Assembly: GCA_021157555.1 (NCBI GenBank)
Contig: JAGGWL010000146.1
Span: 1 to 5,776, forward strand
DNA length: 5,776 nt
Source of the DNA: Deltaproteobacteria bacterium
Lineage (GTDB): Bacteria; Desulfobacterota; Desulfobacteria; Desulfobacterales; BuS5
Direction: 5' to 3'
Part shown: positions 1 to 5,739 of the stretch, piece after piece
How positions within the stretch are numbered: position 1 is the stretch's first letter
How the letters are laid out: every line of letters starts with the position of its first letter
Notes under the pieces: model-generated
Databases searched by the model: none
Seen by the model: the letters and a program-made list of their open reading frames with translations, nothing else
What the model was told of the DNA's origin: nothing
Position numbers and translations under genes: made by a program

Positions 1-1
1 G

Positions 2-70
2 TCCAAGTTTTCTGTTAATCCTTATGATATAGAAAATCTAAATCATGCTGAATTATTAAATAAACCTTAA
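2..70 (+). CDS. Possible C-terminal tail of an upstream gene (partial)
   Basis: An open frame enters from the left edge and runs for 22 codons to a TAA stop at 68-70. Its translation ends in AELLNKP and has a normal amino acid mix (polar, with Asn, Asp, Glu, Leu). The other two + frames are less convincing; one of them stops at 16-18. I do not recognise the product and too little is present to assign a family. The stop lies 24 bases before the flp start, so if this is a real gene it could be upstream in the same operon or simply a neighbour. It could equally be chance open sequence in an AT-rich leader. Confidence 0.3.
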   Translation, partial: SKFSVNPYDIENLNHAELLNKP

Positions 71-83
71 CCTTTTGATAATC

Positions 84-88
84 AGGGA
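84..88 (+). promoter_or_regulatory. Ribosome binding site of flp
   Basis: AGGGA sits six bases before the ATG at 95, followed by a second purine run (AAAAGAG) that touches the start codon. This supports ATG 95 as the flp start. I could not find a convincing sigma-70 or sigma-54 promoter in the short leader; TATGAT at 23-28 resembles a -10 box, but its -35 region would be outside the window. Confidence 0.6.
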
Positions 89-94
89 AAAGAG

Positions 95-310
95 ATGAAG
101 ACTATTTTTATGGATTTATGGAAAGATAAATCAGGGGTAACGGCCATAGAATATGGCCTTATAGCCGGGCTTATGTCCGCCGTTCTGGTGGTTCTCTCGG
201 ATTTTTTGGCGATAAGCTTAAAGATCTGTTTGAGGCTATTTCCGGCAAGCTGGAAGAAACGACAGAAAACATTACTAATGAAGCGGAAAATCAATAGGGC
301 TGTCATTTAA
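95..310 (+). CDS. flp: Flp-family type IVb prepilin, apparently frameshifted
   Basis: Prepilin subunit of the Tad pilus, processed at the inner membrane and polymerised into the fibre. Residues 1-14 are a short charged leader ending in DKSG. The cleavage site follows Gly14, and the mature start VTAIEYGLIAG carries the conserved Glu at +5 and Tyr at +6, then a hydrophobic segment to about residue 34. After about residue 35 the ATG frame becomes Cys-containing, basic and unlike a pilin (71 residues, stop 308-310). The -1 frame from 208 instead reads GDKLKDLFEAISGKLEE and ends at TAG 295-297, a typical acidic amphipathic Flp tail, giving about 67 residues. The switch falls at a run of six T (202-207). 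So either a base is missing (sequencing error or mutation) or there is -1 frameshifting. The family assignment is firm; the integrity of the gene is not. Confidence 0.85.
   Translation: MKTIFMDLWKDKSGVTAIEYGLIAGLMSAVLVVLSDFLAISLKICLRLFPASWKKRQKTLLMKRKINRAVI
202..208 (+). other. T6G run at the flp frame switch (candidate -1 slippery heptamer)
   Basis: In the ATG frame the bases divide as T TTT TTG, which matches the X XXY YYZ pattern of -1 slippery sites. Slipping back one base after Leu38 continues directly into the Flp-like tail at GGC 208. GGTGG at 187-191, ten bases upstream, could act as an internal Shine-Dalgarno stimulator, but I see no strong downstream hairpin. Homopolymer length error or a one-base deletion explains the same picture more simply. 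Confidence 0.35.
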
Positions 311-316
311 ACGGAT

Positions 317-1288
317 TTGGATTTATTTAATTCTTATTTTCCTTTTACAGTTTGTTTCTTTCTGCTTGCATCTGCATTTTATACCGATATTCGTTTAAGA
401 GTAATACCGAATATTATTACTTTGCCGGTAATTGTTGGTGGAATTTTATTCCATTTTTATATATCCGGCTGGAGTGGGCGGGCGGGAAATGTTACCGCAG
501 TATTCAGCATGAAAGGGGGGCAGGGGGTTACCAGCATAGCAATTAATCTTGCTGATCAGATTAATCTCCTGACCGGCGACAAGGTGCTGATAGTTGACCT
601 TAATTTATACATGGGTGATGTGAGCGTGTTTCTGGAACTACCCTCAGCCTACACCCCCTTTGATATGGTCAAAGATCTGGATCGTATGGATAAAAACCTT
701 CTCTTCTCTTCCCTTACACAGCATCCGCGCGGTTTTTACATTCTGACAGCTCCTGACGAGGTGAATGACGCAGAGCAGCTCTCCAGTGATGACATAACTC
801 GCCTGTTGCAGGTTTTAAGACGCTACTTTGACCATATTATTATAGATCTGCCTCATAATTTTAATGAGAGAAATATGGCAGCTATAGATACTGCCGACAA
901 CTTGCTGCTTATAGTCCAGCAGTCCATGCCGGTAATCAAGAATGTTCAAAAAGCCCTGAAGCTTTTTGAAGAACTTGGTTATGATGAAAAAAAAGTAAAA
1001 GTTGTGCTGAACCGATGCCTGACAAAAAGTGAACTTACGGCTGAAGATATATCTTATGTCCTGAACTGGCCTGTATTTGCCAGTATCAATAATGATTTTA
1101 TCAGATTGACCGATATTATCAACAAAGGCAAAACAATTGATATGGCCGAGCCTGATTTAAAAATAAACCGGGATATGGAAATTCTGGCCGGATTGCTGAC
1201 CGGAATCAAGCTTGCTAAAAAGAGCGAGAAAGGCTGGTCCGAAATTATCAGCCGTTTCCTGCCTCTCCTCGGAGGCGCTAAAGCATAA
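317..1288 (+). CDS. tadZ: TadV/CpaA N-terminus fused to TadZ/CpaE ATPase domain
   Basis: A 323-residue hybrid. Residues 1-54 look like the start of a TadV/CpaA prepilin peptidase: membrane segment at about 8-22, the first catalytic Asp (D24) in TDIRLRVIPN, second membrane segment at about 33-49, then SGWSG. The rest of the peptidase, including its second-Asp GxGD motif, is absent. Residues 58-323 are a ParA/MinD-like TadZ/CpaE ATPase, the protein that positions the Tad machine: deviant P-loop KGGQGVTS (66-73), with the signature Lys66 but Val71 where the P-loop Lys usually is; LIVDLNLYMGD with D94; Walker B HIIIDLP with D177. The usual receiver-like N-terminal domain of TadZ is missing. The start is a TTG with only a weak ribosome site (ACGGA, 311-315); no upstream ATG is available in frame because of the stop at 308-310. 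Genes for RcpC and the secretin, normally between tadV and tadZ, are absent, so a deletion or assembly join is likely. The ATPase call is strong; whether the hybrid functions is uncertain. Confidence 0.8.
   Translation: MDLFNSYFPFTVCFFLLASAFYTDIRLRVIPNIITLPVIVGGILFHFYISGWSGRAGNVTAVFSMKGGQGVTSIAINLADQINLLTGDKVLIVDLNLYMGDVSVFLELPSAYTPFDMVKDLDRMDKNLLFSSLTQHPRGFYILTAPDEVNDAEQLSSDDITRLLQVLRRYFDHIIIDLPHNFNERNMAAIDTADNLLLIVQQSMPVIKNVQKALKLFEELGYDEKKVKVVLNRCLTKSELTAEDISYVLNWPVFASINNDFIRLTDIINKGKTIDMAEPDLKINRDMEILAGLLTGIKLAKKSEKGWSEIISRFLPLLGGAKA
476..486 (+). repeat. GGGC short tandem repeat at the TadV/TadZ junction
   Basis: The bases read GGGCGGGCGGG, almost three copies of GGGC, exactly where TadV-like sequence (SGWSG) gives way to TadZ-like sequence (NVTAVFS). 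It stands out from its AT-rich surroundings. Such a repeat could have supplied microhomology for a deletion or for a false assembly join; that is inference. Confidence 0.5.
1271..1275 (+). promoter_or_regulatory. Ribosome binding site of tadA
   Basis: Perfect GGAGG inside the last codons of the tadZ hybrid, 12 bases before the tadA ATG. It supports the start that overlaps the upstream stop codon rather than the next ATG at 1318. Confidence 0.6.
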
Positions 1289-2643
1289 TGAAACTAAGCG
1301 ACCGTTTGCGGGTTCGTATGAAAGGAAGCGCCTTTGCTGATGACCTTCTTTTTGAAGGGGGAATTGACCGCAAAACATATAATACTGTAAAATTACGGGT
1401 TCATTCACGGCTGGTAAATGAACTTGATCTTGCTGTTGTAGCGGATATGCCGCGGGAAACCCTGACGATTTCGATCAAGGATGCTCTTCAGGAGATCACA
1501 TCTGAAGACAACCTTCCCTTAAACCAGCGTGAAAGGGTAATGCTGGTTACAGACCTGATGAATGAAATTATGGGTCTGGGGCCTATAGAACCTTTGGTAC
1601 AGGACGATTCTATTCAGGACATCCTGGTAAACGGCTATGAAAAAGTTTATATTGAAAAAAACGGGCTGCTTCAGCAAACACAGGTTCAATTTCGCGATAA
1701 TAATCACCTGATGCAGATTGTAGATAAAATTGTTTCGACTGTAGGGCGCAGGATTGATGAATCCTCACCCATGGTGGATGCCAGACTGCCGGACGGGTCA
1801 AGGGTAAATGTTATTATCCCGCCTCTTTCTTTGGACGGACCGATCCTTTCAATCCGTAAATTCGGCCATAAACCTCTCGCAGCAAAAAATCTGCTCGAGA
1901 AGCAGGCACTGACTCCGGAGATGATGGAGTTTTTGCAAGGGAGTATCAAATCAAAACTTAATATATTAATCTCAGGCGGCACCGGCGCGGGTAAAACCAC
2001 CCTTCTGAATATATTATCCGGTTATATATCTGAAACAGAGCGTATAATTACAATTGAGGACAGCTCCGAACTTCGTCTTGGCCAGCCTCACGTGGTACGG
2101 CTCGAGTCAAGACCAGCCAATATAGAGGGAAAAGGCGCTGTAACCCTTACCGATCTGGTTAAAAACAGTCTAAGGATGCGGCCGGACCGGATTATAGTTG
2201 GCGAGGCCCGTGGCGCGGAGGTTATGGATATGCTCCAGGCCATGAATACCGGTCATCAGGGCTCCATGTCGACCATTCATGCCAATTCTCCTAACGATGC
2301 CTTGTCACGCATGGAAGTTATGCTGAGTATGGGAACTTCCCAGTTCTCGGAAGTTGCCATGCGCGCGTTGATTGCCAGCGCAATCAATATTATAGTCCAG
2401 CTTTCAAGACTGGCAGATGGAACAAGGCGAATTGTGTCGGTATCGGAAGTTATCGGCATTGATGAAAATTATAAAATGAAATTACAGGACATTTTTCTTT
2501 TTAAACAAAAAGGGATTGATGAGGAAGGCAGGATATTCGGCGTTTTTACATCAACCGGCCTGGCATCAAGATTTACCGAACATCTGAGAAGTTACGGAAT
2601 TGAACTGAGCCCGGATATCTTTAATTTTGTAAAGGATGTATAG
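1288..2643 (+). CDS. tadA: TadA/CpaF pilus assembly ATPase
   Basis: Hexameric secretion ATPase of the CpaF/TadA branch of the VirB11/PilT superfamily; it powers Flp pilus assembly from the cytoplasmic face. At 451 residues it is full length for the family. The N-terminal part (about 75-190) contains the typical MGLGPIEPL and DILVNGYEKVYIE stretches and the RRIDESSPMVDARLPDGSR region. The ATPase core carries Walker A GGTGAGKTT (230-238, Lys236), the Asp box ITIEDSSEL (254-262), Walker B RIIVGEARG (301-309, Glu306) and the His box GHQGSMSTIHAN (322-333), all intact. The ATG overlaps the preceding TAA by one base (TAATG), and GGAGG at 1271-1275 serves as ribosome site with a rather long 12-base spacer, so translation is probably coupled to the hybrid tadZ gene. 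Nothing suggests decay. Confidence 0.97.
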   Translation: MKLSDRLRVRMKGSAFADDLLFEGGIDRKTYNTVKLRVHSRLVNELDLAVVADMPRETLTISIKDALQEITSEDNLPLNQRERVMLVTDLMNEIMGLGPIEPLVQDDSIQDILVNGYEKVYIEKNGLLQQTQVQFRDNNHLMQIVDKIVSTVGRRIDESSPMVDARLPDGSRVNVIIPPLSLDGPILSIRKFGHKPLAAKNLLEKQALTPEMMEFLQGSIKSKLNILISGGTGAGKTTLLNILSGYISETERIITIEDSSELRLGQPHVVRLESRPANIEGKGAVTLTDLVKNSLRMRPDRIIVGEARGAEVMDMLQAMNTGHQGSMSTIHANSPNDALSRMEVMLSMGTSQFSEVAMRALIASAINIIVQLSRLADGTRRIVSVSEVIGIDENYKMKLQDIFLFKQKGIDEEGRIFGVFTSTGLASRFTEHLRSYGIELSPDIFNFVKDV

Positions 2644-2661
2644 GAACGAGGACAAAAGACG

Positions 2662-3615
2662 ATGAAAGTTTTTATTCTTGTAATGGTTTTTATGGTAGTC
2701 TCGTTTTTTTGCCTTTCCCTTTATTATCTGGATATGGACAGGAGGGCGGCAGCCCGTGAGAAATTTCTGAACCGTCTGGCTTGGGAAAGAAGGGGGTCAA
2801 GCAACAGGGAAACAGAAGCAGAAGATGTGCAATCCGGTTTTCTGGAATCAATAATCGGCCGGGTAATGGATACTGCCCTTATAGAATCCCTGCTGCTATC
2901 GGCTGATTCTTCCATATCTGTCGGCAGGTTTCTTTCTATCTCTTTGGGGGCAGGGTTGATTTTTATGATGCCCCCCCTGATTCTAATGCGCAATCCTTTT
3001 GTTATGCTCCTCTTTTTAATTATAGGAGCATCTGTTCCGATATTCTATTTTCTATATCGACGAAAAAAACGTGAAGAAACTTTGGTGAAACAGCTTCCCG
3101 AATCAATCGACATGATTACAAGAGCACTTAGAGCAGGCCAGTCCCTTGATGGGGCATTGCACGAAGTCGGCCGCAGCCTGCCTCTGCCTATGGGCGGTGA
3201 GATTTCTGCAGTTTATGATGAAATTGCAATGGGACTCCCATTTGAGTCCGCAATAAAAAATTTTGAAAAAAGATATCCAAGAATTGCCGATATTAAAATT
3301 TTATGCACCACCTTTGTTATCCAGCGGGAAACCGGCGGAAATCTGACTAAAATACTTACCAGCCTTGCAACTACTATCAGGGAACGGTTTAAACTAAAAA
3401 TGCAGGTAAAAACTCTCACGGCCGAAGGCCGGGTTACCTCCATGATCCTCGCCATGATACCGGTAGCATTTGCATTATTGACATGGTTTTTGAATCCTAA
3501 ATACATTTCGATTCTGTTTGTGCACCCAACCGGCAAAAAAATTCTTTTTTTTGCATTATTTTTAGAATGCCTTGGCTTTTATGTAATGAAAAAACTTAGC
3601 GCAATAAAGGTATAA
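2662..3615 (+). CDS. tadB: TadB inner-membrane platform protein (T2SS-F family)
   Basis: Polytopic membrane protein that forms the Tad assembly platform with TadC and is driven by TadA. It has 317 residues, normal for TadB. An N-terminal membrane helix lies at about 3-22, then a charged cytoplasmic stretch (24-57), a pair of helices at about 90-108 and 112-131, a cytoplasmic T2SS-F domain at about 140-255, and two C-terminal helices at about 257-277 and 293-309. The TadB hallmark QLPESIDMITRALRAGQSL (144-162) opens the T2SS-F domain, and FVIQRETGGNLTKIL (218-232) is its second conserved block. CGAGGA at 2647-2652 gives a good ribosome site nine bases before the ATG, which lies 18 bases after the tadA stop. 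The gene appears intact. Confidence 0.95.
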   Translation: MKVFILVMVFMVVSFFCLSLYYLDMDRRAAAREKFLNRLAWERRGSSNRETEAEDVQSGFLESIIGRVMDTALIESLLLSADSSISVGRFLSISLGAGLIFMMPPLILMRNPFVMLLFLIIGASVPIFYFLYRRKKREETLVKQLPESIDMITRALRAGQSLDGALHEVGRSLPLPMGGEISAVYDEIAMGLPFESAIKNFEKRYPRIADIKILCTTFVIQRETGGNLTKILTSLATTIRERFKLKMQVKTLTAEGRVTSMILAMIPVAFALLTWFLNPKYISILFVHPTGKKILFFALFLECLGFYVMKKLSAIKV

Positions 3616-3618
3616 AAA

Positions 3619-4536
3619 ATGATGCTGAATTTTATTATCGAATTTATTACATTCCTGCTGATAACTTCTATTGTAATGTATTGCTATTATTACTTTGAAG
3701 AAAAATATAAACGTTCTGTTATAATGAAGCGGCTTTTCGGTTCCCGCGCAGCAGCCGGGGTTTATGAAAAACGGCGAATGAATACCGATTTTAAAGAGAT
3801 TTTAACCTCCTTCGGCATGATAGCCATGCCTAAAAGAGAGGAAGAAGTCGCTGGTATCAGGAAAATGCTTGGTTATGCGGGGTACAGATTCCACAGCGCG
3901 GTTGTTATATTTTTCGGTTTAAAATTGCTGCTGGCCCTTATTTGCGGCGGGTTTTATCTTGTTGTTGCTATACTGGCAGGCAAGCTGGAATTAAGGGGAC
4001 TGCTTTTTGTATTTTTCCCCATCGCAGCCGGGTATTATTTGCCTGTTTTTGTACTTAAAAATAAAGTTACCGCAAGGCACAGGAAAATTTTTCAGGAACT
4101 GCCGGATATACTTGATCTGCTTTTGATTTGTATGGAGGCGGGTTTAAGTTTTGATATGGCGCTTGACAGAGTCAGCAAGGAACTCTCTTCAATTGCGCCG
4201 GTACTCTCAGAAGAATTGGGTCGTTATTTTTTGGAAATCAGGGGCGGACTTCCAAGAAAACAGGTTTTGACGAACCTGGCAGACCGGAACGGAGAAAAAA
4301 ATCTTGTTAATGTTGTGCATGTTTTAATCCAGTCTGCCAATTTTGGAACCGATATAGCAGAAGCCATTAAAGTCTATTCGGAATCACTGCGCACAGAACG
4401 GAAACAACTGGCAGAAGAGCGCGGCGCAAAAATTTCAACCAAGCTTACCTTTCCAACAATTCTGCTTATTTTGCCGGCCTTGATGTTGATTATCCTGGGA
4501 CCTGCAATAATAAACCTGATGGAGCGGCTGAAATGA
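3619..4536 (+). CDS. tadC: TadC inner-membrane platform protein (T2SS-F family)
   Basis: Second T2SS-F paralogue of the Tad platform, thought to pair with TadB. It has 305 residues, a usual TadC length. A membrane helix lies at about 4-25, helices at about 93-120 and 126-147, the T2SS-F domain at about 155-270, and a long hydrophobic C-terminal helix at about 277-300. The domain opens with FQELPDILDLLLICMEAGLS (158-177), typical of TadC (CMEAG where TadB has LRAGQ), and includes LIQSANFGTDIAEAI (236-250). It starts three bases after the tadB stop with AAAGG at 3606-3610 eight bases upstream. A second ATG follows immediately at 3622, so the protein could begin one residue later. The last four bases overlap tadD (ATGA), which implies translational coupling. 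Confidence 0.95.
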   Translation: MMLNFIIEFITFLLITSIVMYCYYYFEEKYKRSVIMKRLFGSRAAAGVYEKRRMNTDFKEILTSFGMIAMPKREEEVAGIRKMLGYAGYRFHSAVVIFFGLKLLLALICGGFYLVVAILAGKLELRGLLFVFFPIAAGYYLPVFVLKNKVTARHRKIFQELPDILDLLLICMEAGLSFDMALDRVSKELSSIAPVLSEELGRYFLEIRGGLPRKQVLTNLADRNGEKNLVNVVHVLIQSANFGTDIAEAIKVYSESLRTERKQLAEERGAKISTKLTFPTILLILPALMLIILGPAIINLMERLK

Positions 4537-5309
4537 AAAGAGCCTCCGGTCTTATCCGAATCCTTGTGTCATTTTTATGCCTGGTATGCACTGCCGGATG
4601 TTTAACCAGCGGGCAAAAACAGTCTTCTGCTGAATACCGATCAAACATCATGCCGCAAATGGAAAATCAATCTGCCGCTAATCCGGTCTTGCGCCATGAT
4701 CTTAAGCCTGATTTCCTGCAACTTGCACGAGATCTGATCAACAAAGGTTTTTTTGATGTAGCCTTGCTGCAGCTCAACAAGGCAGTGGAAAATAATTCCG
4801 ATAATCCGGAAATATATTTTTTAATGGGAAAATGTAACCGCGAAAGCAGTCAATTTGATGCCGCGGAAAAAGATTTTAAAAAAGCGCTTGAAATAGATCC
4901 GGAATTTGCACCGGCCCATGACGGCCTGGGCCTGCTTTATGATCTGACCGGAAAAAAAGAAGCTGCGCAGGAGCAGTATCAAAAGGCCATTGCCTTAAAT
5001 CCGGCCCGACACGATTTTTACAATAATCTCGGTTTTTCACAACTGCTGACGGGAAAATATGTCGAAGCAAAATCGAATTTATTAAAAAGTCTGGCTCTGC
5101 AGCCTGGTTTTACAAAAGCGGAAGCTAATCTGGCATTATGCTGTATTATGACCAATGATGATAAAAAAGCTTTTGCGTTATTGAGAAAAAGCCATACCTA
5201 TCCGACGGCCTGCCGCAATATGGCAGCACTGTATAAAATTAAAGGGGAAACCCAAAAAGCTCTTGATATGATTAACAAAGCAAACAAAACTGATATTAAT
5301 GCCCAATAA
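4533..5309 (+). CDS. tadD: TadD-like TPR lipoprotein
   Basis: A 258-residue lipoprotein that fits TadD, a TPR protein needed for Flp pilus biogenesis and linked to outer-membrane assembly steps. Residues 1-22 are a lipoprotein signal peptide (basic MKRASGLIR, hydrophobic core) ending in lipobox TAGC with acceptor Cys23. A polar, low-complexity linker (24-57) is followed by about six TPR units at roughly 58-91, 92-125, 126-159, 160-193, 194-225 and 226-255. The clearest are FDAAEKDFKKALEIDP and KEAAQEQYQKAIALNP. The ATG overlaps the tadC stop as ATGA. TPR lipoproteins are common elsewhere (for example PilF/PilW of type IVa pili), but position directly after tadC makes TadD the best name. No lesion is visible. 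Confidence 0.88.
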   Translation: MKRASGLIRILVSFLCLVCTAGCLTSGQKQSSAEYRSNIMPQMENQSAANPVLRHDLKPDFLQLARDLINKGFFDVALLQLNKAVENNSDNPEIYFLMGKCNRESSQFDAAEKDFKKALEIDPEFAPAHDGLGLLYDLTGKKEAAQEQYQKAIALNPARHDFYNNLGFSQLLTGKYVEAKSNLLKSLALQPGFTKAEANLALCCIMTNDDKKAFALLRKSHTYPTACRNMAALYKIKGETQKALDMINKANKTDINAQ

Positions 5310-5313
5310 GGTG
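5308..5313 (+). promoter_or_regulatory. Ribosome binding site that sets the start of the small lipoprotein
   Basis: AAGGTG overlaps the last bases of the tadD stop codon and lies six bases before the ATG at 5320. It favours that ATG over the in-frame ATG at 5299, which would lie inside tadD, lack a ribosome site and put a less typical MPNKVIK extension ahead of the signal peptide. Confidence 0.6.
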
Positions 5314-5319
5314 ATAAAA

Positions 5320-5583
5320 ATGTATAAAATAATACTTTCTGTAATTTTTTTAATTTTTCTAATCGGGTGCGCACAAACGAATCATCTTTCCGATGAATAC
5401 GGCAAATCATACAACGCATTATTTGCAGCACAGGTGGTCAACCCTGATGCCCCACATGACAGCGAGCCTGTTGACGGCATGCCCGGCTATACAGCTATCC
5501 AGATATATAATGATGTATATCTTCCAGGGTTAACAGAGTCTGCTTCAAGCAGCGTCCAGGGCGCCGGCTCCGGAGTAAGATAG
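5320..5583 (+). CDS. Small Tad-operon lipoprotein of unknown function
   Basis: An 87-residue protein with a classic lipoprotein signal peptide: MYK, a hydrophobic core of Ile, Leu and Phe, and lipobox LIGC with acceptor Cys17. The mature part is about 70 residues and soluble, with HLSDEYGKSYNALFAAQVVN, then a PDAP and PVDGMPGY region, then an aromatic stretch around IYNDVYLPG, and a Ser/Gly-rich tail. From memory, the combination of a D-x-x-x-G-x-S-[YF] start, an AAQ/NP-x-AP block and a G-x-x-A-x-x-x-Y segment occurs in short lipoproteins found in Tad loci of other Gram-negative bacteria. I cannot confirm this without a search. It follows tadD by ten bases and ends the contiguous gene cluster. 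A role in outer-membrane pilus assembly, perhaps as a pilotin-like partner of the secretin or of TadD, is inference. The exact family name is unknown to me. Confidence 0.8.
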   Translation: MYKIILSVIFLIFLIGCAQTNHLSDEYGKSYNALFAAQVVNPDAPHDSEPVDGMPGYTAIQIYNDVYLPGLTESASSSVQGAGSGVR

Positions 5584-5609
5584 TCGTCGGCCATCATTCC
5601 TGCAAAGTT

Positions 5610-5679
5610 CCAAGTCGCCGGTCGACCTCCATACTACTATAGTCATCCCCAGGTGACTTGATACCAATTTTGGACTTGG
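5610..5679. repeat. Nested inverted repeats (possible folded element)
   Basis: CCAAGTC at 5610-5616 is the exact reverse complement of GACTTGG at 5673-5679, closing a domain of 70 bases. Inside it lie the palindrome GGTCGACC (5620-5627) and a seven-pair hairpin AGTCATC/GGTGACT (5641-5647 with 5652-5658, one G-T pair, loop CCCA). CAAGTC can alternatively pair with GACTTG at 5655-5660, so two mutually exclusive folds are possible. Function is unknown. Confidence 0.4.
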
Positions 5680-5694
5680 TCATCGTCCCGACCA

Positions 5695-5714
5695 CCCGGC
5701 AATAAATTGCCGGG
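5695..5714. repeat. Perfect hairpin, nine-base stem
   Basis: CCCGGCAAT (5695-5703), two-base spacer AA, and ATTGCCGGG (5706-5714) form a perfect inverted repeat. The following bases are CTATTGTC, not a T-run, so intrinsic termination is doubtful. The text around it resembles dispersed intergenic repeats (REP or MITE type) that I have the impression of meeting in other genomes; this is recall, not a search. Confidence 0.6.
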
Positions 5715-5726
5715 CTATTGTCTATC

Positions 5727-5739
5727 GCCCCGATGGGGC
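5727..5739. repeat. Small hairpin GCCCC-GAT-GGGGC
   Basis: A five-base perfect stem with a three-base loop, 12 bases after the larger hairpin. The two stems together look like one composite repeat unit rather than independent sites. No T-run follows. Confidence 0.45.

Noticed and set aside
77..82. GATAAT as a -10 box for flp
   Set aside because: Transcription would start at about 89, after the AGGGA at 84-88, leaving no ribosome binding site in the transcript. The spacing is not workable.
352..546. A 64-codon open frame inside the TadV/TadZ hybrid, + strand
   Set aside because: It overlaps the hybrid in another frame, is rich in Cys, Trp and Tyr without any motif, and does not continue the TadV sequence past the junction. 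It is a shadow frame.
1157..2000. Several minus-strand open frames across the start and middle of tadA
   Set aside because: They lie opposite a strongly conserved gene with intact motifs, lack ribosome sites and have no recognisable protein features.
3213..3536. A 107-codon minus-strand open frame opposite tadB
   Set aside because: It is antisense to the conserved T2SS-F domain of TadB, with no membrane or motif pattern of its own.
5198..5431. A minus-strand open frame spanning the tadD end and the small lipoprotein
   Set aside because: Its hydrophobic stretch mirrors the antisense of the AT-rich lipoprotein signal peptide, and it conflicts with two supported genes.
5695..5714. Intrinsic terminator for the tad operon
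   Set aside because: The stem is strong, but the following bases (CTATTGTC) are not a T-run, and the next hairpin follows within 12 bases. A repeat element fits better.
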